Below are positions 25,244-33,560 of a stretch of 64,000 bases of DNA, piece after piece. The translations under genes and the position numbers were made by a program. Within the stretch, counting starts at the first letter, position 1, and the number at the start of each line of letters is the position of its first letter. Where the stretch lies: the NCBI RefSeq assembly GCF_000718785.1, contig NZ_JOCA01000002.1, positions 520,594-584,593 of the forward strand, in the 5' to 3' direction. The stretch comes from Streptomyces sp. NRRL WC-3626 (GTDB taxonomy: Bacteria > Actinomycetota > Actinomycetes > Streptomycetales > Streptomycetaceae). Below the pieces are notes generated by a model. It was not told where the DNA came from. It worked only from the letters and a program-made list of their open reading frames with translations, and did not search any database.

Positions 25244-26310
25244 ACCCGCCGAGGACCGACGCGCGTCGTCATCACGACCCGGACGTCCGCGGTTTCGCCA
25301 GCGACAACTACGCCGGGGTCCACCCGGAGGTCCTCGCCGCCCTGGCCGTCGCCAACGGCGGCCATCAGGTCGCGTACGGCGAGGACGCGTACACCGAGAA
25401 CCTCCAGCAGGTGATCCGCAGCCACTTCGGACCCACCGCCGAGGCGTTCCCCGTCTTCAACGGCACCGGGGCCAACGTCGTCGCGCTCCAGGCGGTCACC
25501 GACCGCTGGGGCGCGGTGATCTGCGCCGAGAGCGCCCACATCAACGTGGACGAGGGCGGCGCCCCGGAACGGGTCGGCGGCATCAAGCTGCTCACCGTGC
25601 CGACGCCGGACGGCAAGCTCACCCCCGAGCTGATCGACCGGCAGGCGTACGGCTGGGAGGACGAGCACCGGGCGATGCCCCAGGTGGTCTCCATAGCCCA
25701 GGCCACCGAGCTGGGCACGGTGTACACCCCGGACGAGATCCGCGCCATCTGCGAGCACGCCCACGCGCACGGCATGAAGGTGCACGTCGACGGCTCCCGG
25801 CTGGCCAACGCGGCCGCCACGCTGGACGTGCCGATGCGCACCTTCACCAACGGCGTCGGCGTCGACCTGCTGTCCCTGGGCGGCACCAAGAACGGCGCGA
25901 TGTTCGGCGAGGCGGTCGTGGTGATCGACCAGGACGCCGTCCGTCATATGAAGCACCTGCGCAAGCTCTCGATGCAGCTGGCGTCCAAGATGCGCTTCGT
26001 CTCGGTGCAGCTGGAGGCCCTGCTCGCCCGTGACCTGTGGCTGCGCAACGCCCGGCACGCGAACGAGATGGCGCAGCGGCTGGCCGAGGGCGTACGCGCC
26101 GTGCACGGCGTGGAGATCCTTCACGAGGTGCAGGCCAACGCGGTCTTCGCGCGGCTGCCGCACGACGTGAGCGAGCGGCTGCAGAAGCGGTTCCGCTTCT
26201 ACTTCTGGGACGAGGCGGCCGGGGACGTGCGCTGGATGTGCGCGTACGACACGACCGAGGACGACGTGGACGCGTTCGTGGCGGCACTCAAGGAGGAGAT
26301 GGCGCGCTGA
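25240..26310 (+). CDS. Threonine-aldolase / beta-eliminating-lyase family PLP enzyme
   Basis: 356 residues of fold-type I PLP enzyme in the low-specificity threonine aldolase family. SDNYAGVHPEVLAALA and YGEDAYTENLQQ open the protein; HVDGSRLANAAA holds the pyridine-binding Asp184 and Arg187; SLGGTKNGAM holds the Schiff-base Lys217. The family cleaves beta-hydroxy amino acids (for example threonine or allo-threonine to glycine and an aldehyde). The length and motifs are complete. The GTG start overlaps the SDR stop (GTGA), so the two are co-translated: aldehyde or ketone handling by the SDR is a plausible link. Confidence 0.9.
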   Translation: MNPPRTDARRHHDPDVRGFASDNYAGVHPEVLAALAVANGGHQVAYGEDAYTENLQQVIRSHFGPTAEAFPVFNGTGANVVALQAVTDRWGAVICAESAHINVDEGGAPERVGGIKLLTVPTPDGKLTPELIDRQAYGWEDEHRAMPQVVSIAQATELGTVYTPDEIRAICEHAHAHGMKVHVDGSRLANAAATLDVPMRTFTNGVGVDLLSLGGTKNGAMFGEAVVVIDQDAVRHMKHLRKLSMQLASKMRFVSVQLEALLARDLWLRNARHANEMAQRLAEGVRAVHGVEILHEVQANAVFARLPHDVSERLQKRFRFYFWDEAAGDVRWMCAYDTTEDDVDAFVAALKEEMAR

Positions 26311-26318
26311 CATCTTGC

Positions 26319-26330
26319 ATAAGTATGCGA
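26319..26330. promoter_or_regulatory. Inverted repeat GCATA-AG-TATGC between the aldolase and transglutaminase-like genes
   Basis: Perfect 5-bp arms, 9 bp after the aldolase stop and ~54 bp before the next start, in an AT-rich patch. It could be a regulatory site for the transglutaminase-like gene. Confidence 0.35.
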
Positions 26331-26383
26331 CTGATCGGAAATGCATTGACTGCCGGTCGGTCGCGTACCTATGCTCTGGCGGC

Positions 26384-26962
26384 ATGCAGCTGATCCAGGA
26401 AACCCCGGACCTCTCCGCCTACTTGGCCGCCGACGAGGCGATCGACCATCACCATCCGCTGGTCCGTGAGACGGCGGCACGCCTCGCCGCCGGGGCGAAC
26501 GACTCGTATGACTATGCGCGGGCGGCGTTCGAGTTCGTGCGTGACACCATTCCGCACTCACAGGACTCCGGCGATCTCCGGGTCACCTGGCGCGCCTCCG
26601 ACGTCCTGGAACAGCGCACCGGCATCTGCTACGCCAAGGCCCACGCGCTGGCCGCACTGCTGCGCGCCGAGGACATCCCCACCGCGCTCTGCTACCAGAA
26701 CCTCGGCGTCGTGCACGGCCTGATCGCCGTACGCTTCAACGCCGCCTGGCACCGCCAGGACCCCCGCGGCAACAAACCGGGAGTGGACGCGCGATTCTCC
26801 CTGACGGGCGAACACCTGGCCTTCGCACCGGACCCCGCGTCGGGCGAAGGCGACTGCCCGGTCCTGTACGCCGCACCGCACCCGGCGGTCCTGACCGCCC
26901 TGCGCACCGCCCCCGACCGCCCCCACCTCTGGCGAACCCTCCCCACCACACTCGCCGGCTGA
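26384..26962 (+). CDS. Transglutaminase-like cysteine protein
   Basis: 192 residues, no signal peptide. The transglutaminase/cysteine-protease triad is visible: Cys82 in QRTGICYAKAHALAALLRA, His111 in VVHGLIAVRF and Asp135 in PGVDARF. The N-terminus (YAAARAAFEFVRDTIPHSQD-like) matches bacterial small transglutaminase-like proteins, which act as proteases or amidases more often than cross-linkers. It follows the DUF6421-SDR-aldolase operon with a 73-bp gap that contains a palindrome, so it may have its own promoter. Substrate unknown. Confidence 0.85.
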   Translation: MQLIQETPDLSAYLAADEAIDHHHPLVRETAARLAAGANDSYDYARAAFEFVRDTIPHSQDSGDLRVTWRASDVLEQRTGICYAKAHALAALLRAEDIPTALCYQNLGVVHGLIAVRFNAAWHRQDPRGNKPGVDARFSLTGEHLAFAPDPASGEGDCPVLYAAPHPAVLTALRTAPDRPHLWRTLPTTLAG

Positions 26963-27003
26963 CCGCGAGCAGCCGCCCCGCCGCATCCGCAGTTCCGCCC
27001 ACT

Positions 27004-27023
27004 CGTGCCGCTGGGGCGGCACG
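27004..27023 (+). terminator. Hairpin terminator after the transglutaminase-like gene
   Basis: Perfect 8-bp arms CGTGCCGC and GCGGCACG around TGGG, 42 bp after the stop. Confidence 0.55.
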
Positions 27024-27148
27024 GGTGGGCGCGCCGGCACCCGGCACACGCCGGCGAGCAAACCCACCCCCGCCCCGCACCAGTTGACGGAGCCGGCGTT
27101 CCGCCCCCGCCACAGCGACACCCCCGCACGCCCGCTAGTCTGCCCGCC

Positions 27149-28339
27149 ATGCATGACGGGGGAGACACAGAACAGACCGAGACGGAGACACGCCCGAGCC
27201 GCCTCGCCCGCCTGAGGCGACACCGGGTCCTCATCTCGGCCACGGCCCTGGCACTCGCCGCCACGGCGACAGCCGTCCCGCTGGTGATGGCGGACTCCAC
27301 CGACACACCCCCCTGTCACCACATCGCCGCCTCGACCCGCGCACTCGCCGAGCACCCCACCGCCGCCACCCGAGCCCTGGACCCGGGCGACGACATGTCC
27401 CGCCTCCCGGCCGTACGCGCACTCATCGCCCACGAGCACCCGTGCGGCGACGGCGCGCAGGCACTCGGCGCCGTGGTGGAGGCCGCGACCCGCGCCCCGG
27501 GCCCCGGCACACCGCACACCGTGGCCCAGGCCCGCGCCGCCTATGCCGTCGTCGAGGTGCTGGACTGGGCCGAGGTCCCCGACGGGATGTCCCCCGGAGT
27601 CGCGAGGATGCTGGCCGACTACGTCGTGGACGAGGCCCGCTATCTGTCGTCCTCCGACGACGCCACCGGCCCGGCGGTGACCGGGGAGCAGGCCGCTCCG
27701 GACACGCGGGGCTGGACCGCGTACGGCCGTTTCCTCGCCCCCGGTGAGGCGCACGCCGACTTCGAGTACCGCGATCAGGTCTCGGGCGCGGAGACCCACA
27801 CGGACCGTCTGATCGAGGAAGTAGCCCGCGATCCCGAGGCGTTCGCGATCCTCTACGACGCCGAGCGCGCGTACTTCGCCCACTACCTGGAACGGCTCAC
27901 CGACCGGGGCGGCGACCCCGACTTCCGTTCCGAGGGCGGCACATCCCGTGACGCGTACACCTCGACGGCCACCACCTGGCCCGACAACGACCTCCAGGAC
28001 ATCGCCGAGCGGATCGGCGCCCTGATGAAACACCGCGCGGCGCACACCAGGGACGGCGCGATCCCCGACGTCGTCGCCTTCGACAAGGCCGTGGCCCGGC
28101 ATACCCGCGGTTCCTACCGCGCCGCCTCCCGGCAGGTGACCAGCCGCCCGCCCATGGCCGACATCGCCGGCCGGCCGGTGTCCGGGCCGCTGCGCGGAGA
28201 GCCGACGGACGGCCGTCACCAGCTGCTCACGGTGCTCGACGCCTGGGCCGGGGCAAGGGACGTGCCCGAGACGCGGGCCTCGGCGATGCGCCGGATCGTC
28301 GACAACGCGTACGTGCGGGGAGTGTGGCTGAACTACTGA
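27149..28339 (+). CDS. Unassigned protein with one N-terminal membrane segment
   Basis: 396 residues. After a ~28-residue basic cytoplasmic N-terminus (RPSRLARLRRHRV) there is one hydrophobic segment (LISATALALAATATAVPLVM, ~29-48), which could be a signal anchor or signal peptide. The remainder is extracytoplasmic, with a helical central part (LIAHEHPCGDGAQALGAVVEAAT, MSPGVARMLADYVVDEARYLSSS) and HAD-FEYRDQVSGAETHTD, YDAERAYFAHYLERL. Four Cys would be rare for such a protein; I see two, near residues 57 and 99. I recognise no domain. Start by ATG at 27149; longer in-frame starts are non-coding in composition. Confidence 0.65.
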   Translation: MHDGGDTEQTETETRPSRLARLRRHRVLISATALALAATATAVPLVMADSTDTPPCHHIAASTRALAEHPTAATRALDPGDDMSRLPAVRALIAHEHPCGDGAQALGAVVEAATRAPGPGTPHTVAQARAAYAVVEVLDWAEVPDGMSPGVARMLADYVVDEARYLSSSDDATGPAVTGEQAAPDTRGWTAYGRFLAPGEAHADFEYRDQVSGAETHTDRLIEEVARDPEAFAILYDAERAYFAHYLERLTDRGGDPDFRSEGGTSRDAYTSTATTWPDNDLQDIAERIGALMKHRAAHTRDGAIPDVVAFDKAVARHTRGSYRAASRQVTSRPPMADIAGRPVSGPLRGEPTDGRHQLLTVLDAWAGARDVPETRASAMRRIVDNAYVRGVWLNY

Positions 28340-28356
28340 CCGGGCCGGGCCGCCGG

Positions 28357-29379
28357 TCAGCCGTTCACCCGCAGCCCCGAACAGTCCCGGCGCCCCGCCT
28401 GGTCCCGGGCGAAGGCCTCCAGCAGGGCGCGGTGGTCGGCACGGCTCAGGCCCGGAACCTCGCCGCGCCCACCGAGGGCGAAGTTCGCCGCCTCGCCGTC
28501 ACAGCGGGCGGTCGCCGTCAACGGGCGCGGTATGCCGTCCTCGTCGGCGACGAGACGGTCGCTCCAGTCGCCGTACCAGGCGGCGAGGACCAGCCGCCCG
28601 TCGTCGTCCGACCCGGTTCCGTCCTCGTACAGCAGTTGGCAACGGCCGGTCGGCGCCGCGTCGTTGATCCCGTCGGTCACCCGCCAGCGGTCCGGCAGCG
28701 GCAGGTCCGCCCGGGTCGCCCAGCCGCAGCCGCCCTGGCCCGCCTCGCCGAGCGGAACCGGCTTCGGGCCCTTCCCCGGTTCGGTGAGCCCGGCGTCGCC
28801 CCCGGGCGCGGTGATCGGTTCGGCCCCGCAGCCGAGGCGGTCGGAGACGCCGTTGACGAGCGCCACAGCGGTCTCGTAGGCGGCCGGGTGGCCCCACAGG
28901 GCATCCTTGCCGAACTGCGTGCGCACCAGCAGCTTGCGCTGTCGGCCGGCGTCGTCCTTCCCCAGATCCGGACAGGGCATGAGGAACTGGACGGCACCGA
29001 ACTGATCGATGAAGCCGGGCAGTCCACGCGGCACCGGAGCCTGTGAAGTGAACCCCTCCTCCGGGAAGGTGGACATGAACTCCCGGTCCTGCTGGTCCCG
29101 TTCGGTGTAGGCCTCCATCCGCAGCACCAGTTCGCCGCGCAACTCGTCGCCCTCGAACGACAGCGTGCACCCGTACTCGCCGAGCTCGCGGTACGTCACC
29201 GACCGGGCGTCCGTGAAGTGGGAACCGTTCTTCGCGAGTTGCCGCACCGCGTCCTTTGGGAGCGTCCCGTCGCAGGCCGTGCGTACCAGCCACCAGTCCT
29301 GGACGTACGGTGCGGCGATCCAGCCGCTCAGCCCCAGTACCGCCGCGGTCGTCACCGCCACCTTGATCCAGCGTCGCAT
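28357..29379 (-). CDS. Unassigned membrane-anchored or secreted protein
   Basis: 340 residues. The N-terminal basic pair and hydrophobic stretch (RRWIKVAVTTAAVLGLSGWIAAPYV) anchor or export it. The outer part appears to hold two similar halves, each starting near a D/E-rich strand and containing a conserved Cys pair (TACDGTLPKDAVRQL...YGCTLSF; then GCGWATRADLPLPDRWRVTDG...RCQLLYEDG), ending in ...RRDCSGLRVNG. This layout resembles Streptomyces exported proteins with repeated, disulphide-stabilised domains; no named family is recognised. It is convergent with the preceding gene, 17 bp apart. Confidence 0.6.
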   Translation of the reverse strand: MRRWIKVAVTTAAVLGLSGWIAAPYVQDWWLVRTACDGTLPKDAVRQLAKNGSHFTDARSVTYRELGEYGCTLSFEGDELRGELVLRMEAYTERDQQDREFMSTFPEEGFTSQAPVPRGLPGFIDQFGAVQFLMPCPDLGKDDAGRQRKLLVRTQFGKDALWGHPAAYETAVALVNGVSDRLGCGAEPITAPGGDAGLTEPGKGPKPVPLGEAGQGGCGWATRADLPLPDRWRVTDGINDAAPTGRCQLLYEDGTGSDDDGRLVLAAWYGDWSDRLVADEDGIPRPLTATARCDGEAANFALGGRGEVPGLSRADHRALLEAFARDQAGRRDCSGLRVNG

Positions 29380-29405
29380 CCTCGCCCCCGTAGCGCTGCC
29401 GACAG

Positions 29406-29438
29406 AACGGAACCGGCGTGCGCGACGCCGGTTCCGTT
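29406..29438 (-). terminator. Hairpin terminator after the acyltransferase gene
   Basis: Perfect 14-bp arms (AACGGAACCGGCGT and ACGCCGGTTCCGTT) with a 5-nt loop, 50-80 bp beyond the acyltransferase stop on the minus strand and before the start of the gene at 29379. Confidence 0.75.
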
Positions 29439-29488
29439 GATACTGGCGGGACCCTATCGCCGAGGCGGGGCGCCCGGGGCGGTGGGTG

Positions 29489-30217
29489 TCAGTGGGCCTC
29501 GGCCTGACGGACCTGTTCCGGGGTGGGGGCCGTGCCGCCGAGGTGGGCCGGCATCCACCAGGTGTCGTCCGGGCCCTTCGGCCGCACGGGGTACGCCCGC
29601 TGCGCCGCCTCCAGCAGCTCCTGCACGCGCTCCCGCAACTGCCGGGTGATCGCGCCCGCGTACTTGTCCTTCGACGCCTCCAGCGCCTCGCCCACCCGAA
29701 TGGTGATCGGGGTGTGGCTGCGCCTGAAGTTGCGCGGGTGCCCCTTGGTCCACAGCCGCTGCGTGCCCCACACCGCCATCGGGATCAGCGGCACGCCCGC
29801 CTCCTGTGCCAGCCGGGCGGCACCCGACTTGAAGCTCTTCAGCGTGAACGACTGCGAGATCGTCGCCTCCGGGAAGACACCCACGATCTCCCCGGACCGC
29901 AGCGACCGCAGCGCGTGCTCGTACGCCGCCTCGCCCTGCTCGCGGTCCACCGGGATGTGCTTCATACCGCGCATCAGCGGACCGGAGACCCGGTGCCGGA
30001 AGACCGACTCCTTCGCCATGAAGCGCACGAGCCGCTTCTGGGGGAGCGCCGCCAGGCCGTTGAAGACGAAATCCAGGTAGCTGATGTGATTGCTCACCAG
30101 CACGGCGCCGCCCGAACGCGGTATGTTCTCCGAACCCTGGCAGTCGATCTTGAGGTCCCACGCCTTGAACAGGGTGCGGGCGAAACCGACGACGGGCCGG
30201 TAGACGAGTTCTGCCAT
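29489..30217 (-). CDS. PlsC-type 1-acyl-glycerol-3-phosphate acyltransferase family protein
   Basis: 242 residues. Acyltransferase motif I NHISYLD (His44, Asp49), motif II around RFMAKESVFRHRVSGPLMRGMKHIPVDR and motif III FPEATIS (115-121) are in order. Motif III is usually FPEGTRS; the EAT variant occurs in actinomycete lysophospholipid acyltransferases. Members acylate lysophosphatidic acid or other lyso-lipids at the membrane. Start at 30217 (MAELVYRP), the point where family similarity begins; a long upstream frame is not coding. A clean hairpin follows the gene. Confidence 0.9.
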   Translation of the reverse strand: MAELVYRPVVGFARTLFKAWDLKIDCQGSENIPRSGGAVLVSNHISYLDFVFNGLAALPQKRLVRFMAKESVFRHRVSGPLMRGMKHIPVDREQGEAAYEHALRSLRSGEIVGVFPEATISQSFTLKSFKSGAARLAQEAGVPLIPMAVWGTQRLWTKGHPRNFRRSHTPITIRVGEALEASKDKYAGAITRQLRERVQELLEAAQRAYPVRPKGPDDTWWMPAHLGGTAPTPEQVRQAEAH

Positions 30218-30480
30218 GGGCGGGTGAGAACCCTTCCTTCTGTGTCTGGGAAGGAGGCTCCCAGTCGAAGTTACGCAGCCGTAGGTTTTACGGCTTGTCG
30301 CAGATGGTGCCCGAAGAACGGCCGGTGAACCAGTCCTGGTGCCCGTCCGAGGCGAGATTCTCGTCACTTCCACCCTTTGATCCACCTCGGGCTTTGTGCA
30401 CGCGGCCGGGAATGCGCGCCGCCTCGGGAGCGCTGGACTTCGTCGCAGGGGTGAGCCGGAACGAGAGAGGGTGGCGCGAA
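30218..30480. other. Divergent 263-bp promoter region
   Basis: It lies between the acyltransferase start and the thioredoxin gene. GAAGGGTTCTCACCC-type sequence near 30220-30240 gives the acyltransferase ribosome-binding region (GGAAGG on the minus strand). The right half may encode extra N-terminal residues of the thioredoxin if an earlier start (for example 30412) is used. Confidence 0.4.
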
Positions 30481-30795
30481 GTGACCGGACCGTGGGCCGA
30501 CATGGGGACGGAACTGGGGGAGCGTGCCACCCTGGTGCAGTTCTCCAGCGCCTTCTGCGCACCCTGCCGGGCGACCCGGCGGGTGCTCGCCGAGGTGGCG
30601 GGACTGGTTCCGGGCGTGGCCCACGTGGAGATCGACGCCGAGGCCCACCTGGACCTCGTGCGCCGTCTGGAGATCGTACGGACGCCGACGGTGCTGGTCC
30701 TCGACGCCGCCGGGCGGGTCGTACGGCGCGCGGCCGGCCGGCCCCGCAAGGCCGACGTGATCGCCGCACTGGGGGAGGCCCTGGGGGGTGTCTGA
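30481..30795 (+). CDS. Thioredoxin family protein
   Basis: 104 residues from the GTG at 30481. The redox motif is FCAPCR (Cys26, Cys29) in place of the canonical WCGPC, with the cis-Pro loop RTPTVLVLDAAGRVVRRAAGRP intact. The fold is complete from LVQFSSAFC to VIAALGEAL. The CAPC motif occurs in thioredoxin-like proteins of actinomycetes. In-frame starts at 30412 and 30451 would lengthen the N-terminus; none has a strong Shine-Dalgarno, so the start is uncertain. Flavin reductase and ETF genes follow on the same strand, giving a redox neighbourhood. Confidence 0.85.
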   Translation: MTGPWADMGTELGERATLVQFSSAFCAPCRATRRVLAEVAGLVPGVAHVEIDAEAHLDLVRRLEIVRTPTVLVLDAAGRVVRRAAGRPRKADVIAALGEALGGV

Positions 30796-30879
30796 CACCT
30801 GCCCGCGCTCATGTGCCGGACACCCCCTAGCAGGCCCCGCCGCCCCGCGGTGAGGCATCTCGCACATCGGAGGACCGAC

Positions 30880-30966
30880 TTGACTGTGCATGCCATCCGT
30901 CGTCAGCCTGACCTCATGCCCTCGGAACCCCTTCACCCCGCGCGGGTGCCCGGCCGTCCGGCATGA
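30880..30966 (+). CDS. Possible 28-residue leader peptide upstream of the flavin reductase
   Basis: A TTG codon preceded by GGAGG with 6-nt spacing opens a 28-codon frame (LTVHAIRRQPDLMPSEPLHP..., ending VPGRPA). Its TGA overlaps the ATG of the flavin reductase (ATGA). The good Shine-Dalgarno and the exact overlap suggest translational coupling, while the reductase itself has no Shine-Dalgarno at its ATG. No homologue is known to me; it could also be the remains of an older N-terminus. Confidence 0.35.
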   Translation: MTVHAIRRQPDLMPSEPLHPARVPGRPA

Positions 30967-31472
30967 CCGTCGCGTCCGGCCCCGGTACCGCCCGGCCCGC
31001 CTCGCCCGAACTGCTGCGCTCGGTCTTCCGCAGGCACGCGGCCGGCGTCGCCGTGATCACCGCGCGGGGCCGCTCCGGCCCGGTCGGCTTCACCGCGACC
31101 TCCCTCGCTTCCGTCTCCGCCGATCCCCCGATGCTCTCGTTCTCCATCGGCACCGGCAGCTCCACATGGCCGGTGATCGCGACGGGCGAACACGTCGGCG
31201 TGCATCTCCTCGGGGAGCACCAGCGGGAGCTCGCGCAGACCTTCGCGCGCAGCGGCGCCGACCGCTTCGGGCCGTCCACCGCCTGGCGGGAGGGGCCGCA
31301 GGGCGTCCCCGTACTGGACGGCGTGCCGGCCTGGATGGTGTGCGAAGTGGTGACCCGCGTGCCCGCCGGCGACCACCGGATCGTCCTCGCCCAGGTCCTG
31401 CTCGGCGACTCCACGGGACAGGGCCGTCCGCTCCTCTACCACCAGGGACGTTTCGGCGGTCTGCGCGACTGA
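30963..31472 (+). CDS. Flavin reductase (DIM6/NTAB-like FMN-binding) family protein
   Basis: 169 residues of the split-barrel flavin reductase family: LLRSVFRRHAAGVAVITARGRSGPVGFTATSLASVSADPPMLSFSIGTGSSTWPVIATGEHVGVHLLGEHQRELAQTFARSGADRF, ending in PLLYHQGRFGGL. It supplies reduced FMN/FAD to partner monooxygenases or acts as a small NADH:flavin oxidoreductase. No monooxygenase partner is nearby; ETF genes follow after 219 bp. The ATG lies inside the TGA of a possible leader peptide. Confidence 0.92.
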   Translation: MTVASGPGTARPASPELLRSVFRRHAAGVAVITARGRSGPVGFTATSLASVSADPPMLSFSIGTGSSTWPVIATGEHVGVHLLGEHQRELAQTFARSGADRFGPSTAWREGPQGVPVLDGVPAWMVCEVVTRVPAGDHRIVLAQVLLGDSTGQGRPLLYHQGRFGGLRD

Positions 31473-31641
31473 CGAAGGGTCCTCTCCTGGTCGCGGGCCC
31501 GTCGAGTTCCGGTTACGCTGCGTTGCGAAGGTCACAGTTCAAAGCGCTTGCTCAGCGGGAAGGATCTGGGTGTACTGACGAGTAATATTTCGTTCGGAGC
31601 GCGGGCCGCCCCGACCGGGAACGTCCGCTTCAGGCGCCTAT

Positions 31642-31661
31642 GCTGCCTGAAGGCAGGCAGC
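31642..31661. promoter_or_regulatory. Stem-loop/palindrome upstream of etfB
   Basis: Perfect 8-bp arms GCTGCCTG and CAGGCAGC around AAGG, 31 bp before the etfB start. It could be an operator or a 5' UTR hairpin. Confidence 0.4.
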
Positions 31662-31691
31662 CAGAAATGACGATGCAGTAGGAGAGCCGGC

Positions 31692-32480
31692 GTGAGCTTG
31701 AGGATCGTTGTCACCGTGAAGTACGTGCCCGACGCCACCGGCGACCGGCACTTCGCCGATGACCTGACCGTCGACCGTGACGACGTGGACGGTCTGCTCT
31801 CCGAACTGGACGAGTACGCGGTCGAGCAGGCGCTGCAGATCTCTGACAACTCCGACGACGACGTGGAGATCACCGTTCTCACGGTGGGCCCCGAGGACGC
31901 CAAGGACGCCCTGCGCAAGGCGCTGTCCATGGGCGCGGACAAGGCGATCCACGTCGAGGACGACGACCTGCACGGCACGGACGCCATCGGCACCTCCCTG
32001 GTCCTGGCGAAGGCCATCGAGAAGGCGGGCTACGACCTGGTCGTCTCCGGCATGGCGTCCACCGACGGCACCATGGGCGTCGTACCGGCGCTGCTCGCCG
32101 AGCGTCTGGGCGTGCCGCAGGTGACCCTGCTGTCCGAGGTGTCCGTCGAGGACGGCACCGTGAAGGGCCGCCGGGACGGCGACGCCGCCTCCGAGCAGCT
32201 CGAGGCCTCCCTGCCGGCCGTGGTGTCGGTCACCGACCAGTCCGGTGAGGCCCGTTACCCGTCCTTCAAGGGCATCATGGCGGCGAAGAAGAAGCCGGTT
32301 CAGTCCTGGGACCTGTCCGACCTCGACATCGACGAGGACGAGGTCGGCCTGGAGAACGCGTACACGGTCGTCGACTCCGCGGCCGAGCGCCCGGCCCGTA
32401 CCGCCGGCACGATCGTCAAGGACGAGGGCGAGGGCGGCAAGCAGCTCGCCGAGTTCCTCGCGAGCCAGAAGTTCGTCTGA
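31692..32480 (+). CDS. etfB: Electron transfer flavoprotein subunit beta (FixA family)
   Basis: 262 residues. The beta-subunit signature VKYVPDATGDRHF, the AMP-binding region VSGMASTDGTMGVVPALLAERLGVPQVTLLSEV and ARYPSFKGIMAAKKKPVQSWDLSDL are present. EtfAB carries electrons from acyl-CoA dehydrogenases to the membrane quinone pool via ETF-quinone oxidoreductase. GTG start at 31692 with AGGAG upstream. etfA follows 60 bp later, forming an operon. Confidence 0.97.
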   Translation: MSLRIVVTVKYVPDATGDRHFADDLTVDRDDVDGLLSELDEYAVEQALQISDNSDDDVEITVLTVGPEDAKDALRKALSMGADKAIHVEDDDLHGTDAIGTSLVLAKAIEKAGYDLVVSGMASTDGTMGVVPALLAERLGVPQVTLLSEVSVEDGTVKGRRDGDAASEQLEASLPAVVSVTDQSGEARYPSFKGIMAAKKKPVQSWDLSDLDIDEDEVGLENAYTVVDSAAERPARTAGTIVKDEGEGGKQLAEFLASQKFV

Positions 32481-32540
32481 GCCACGGGCTCAACTCGCTT
32501 CCCGCCCCTCACCCTTCGCAAGCAGGAGAGAAGAAGTCCC

Positions 32541-33503
32541 ATGGCTGAAGTTCTCGTCTACGTCGACCACGTGGACGGTGCCGTCCGCAAGCCCACCCTG
32601 GAGCTGCTGACCCTGGCCCGCCGCATCGGCGAGCCCGTCGCCGTCGCGCTGGGAGGCGGCGCCGGTGACACCGCCGCCGCGCTCGCCGAGCACGGCGCGG
32701 TGAAGGTGCTCACCGACGAGGCCGCCGAGTACGCCGACTACCTGGTCGTGCCGAAGGTGGACGCCCTGCAGGCCGCCCACGCGGCCGTCTCCCCGGCCGC
32801 CGTCCTGGTCCCCTCGTCCGTCGAGGGCAAGGAGATCGCCGCCCGTCTGGCGCTGCGTCTCGGGTCGGGCGTCATCACCGACGCCGTCGACCTGGAGGCC
32901 GGCGACGAGGGCCCGGTGGCCACGCAGTCGGTGTTCGCCGCCTCCTACACCACCAAGTCCCGTGTCTCCAAGGGCACCCCGGTGATCACGGTCAAGCCGA
33001 ACTCGGTCGCCGTGGAGGCCGCCCCGGCCGCCGGTGCGGTCGAGGCCCTGAGCGTGACCTTCTCCGCCCAGGCGACCGGTACCAAGGTCACCGGCCGTAC
33101 GCCGCGTGAGTCGACGGGCCGCCCCGAGCTGACCGAGGCCGCGATCGTGGTCTCCGGCGGCCGTGGTGTCAACGGTGCGGAGAACTTCGCGGTCATCGAG
33201 GCGCTCGCCGACTCGCTCGGCGCGGCCGTCGGTGCCTCGCGTGCCGCCGTCGACGCCGGCTGGTACCCGCACACCAACCAGGTCGGCCAGACCGGCAAGT
33301 CGGTCTCGCCGCAGCTGTACATCGCCTCCGGTATCTCGGGCGCGATCCAGCACCGGGCCGGTATGCAGACCTCGAAGACCATCGTGGCCATCAACAAGGA
33401 CGCCGAGGCCCCGATCTTCGACCTGGTCGACTACGGCATCGTCGGCGACCTGTTCGACGTCGTGCCGCAGCTGACCGAGGAGATCAAGACCCGTAAGGGC
33501 TGA
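32541..33503 (+). CDS. etfA: Electron transfer flavoprotein subunit alpha (FixB family)
   Basis: 320 residues. The C-terminal FAD-binding domain shows [108 protein letters not shown], complete to the end. It pairs with EtfB into one heterodimer holding FAD and AMP. AGGAGAGAAG precedes the ATG. A strong bidirectional hairpin follows the stop. Confidence 0.97.
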   Translation: MAEVLVYVDHVDGAVRKPTLELLTLARRIGEPVAVALGGGAGDTAAALAEHGAVKVLTDEAAEYADYLVVPKVDALQAAHAAVSPAAVLVPSSVEGKEIAARLALRLGSGVITDAVDLEAGDEGPVATQSVFAASYTTKSRVSKGTPVITVKPNSVAVEAAPAAGAVEALSVTFSAQATGTKVTGRTPRESTGRPELTEAAIVVSGGRGVNGAENFAVIEALADSLGAAVGASRAAVDAGWYPHTNQVGQTGKSVSPQLYIASGISGAIQHRAGMQTSKTIVAINKDAEAPIFDLVDYGIVGDLFDVVPQLTEEIKTRKG

Positions 33504-33519
33504 TCACCCCGAGCCGTAC

Positions 33520-33554
33520 GAGGCCCCCGTGACCGCACCGGTCGCGGGGGCCTC
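33520..33554. terminator. Bidirectional hairpin terminator after etfBA
   Basis: Perfect 10-bp arms GAGGCCCCCG and CGGGGGCCTC with a 15-nt loop, between the convergent etfA and EEP-family genes. Confidence 0.8.
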
Positions 33555-33560
33555 GGCGCG

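Noticed and set aside
30784..30827. GGGGGTGTC / GACACCCCC arms around the thioredoxin stop
   Set aside because: A 26-nt loop and overlap with the coding end make it a poor terminator; it is left out of the features.
31540..31550. CAAAGCGCTTG near etfB resembling the GCGCTT operators
   Set aside because: Only the 8-bp core matches and the position is ~140 bp upstream of etfB, so it is weaker than the sites at 10671 and 61397.
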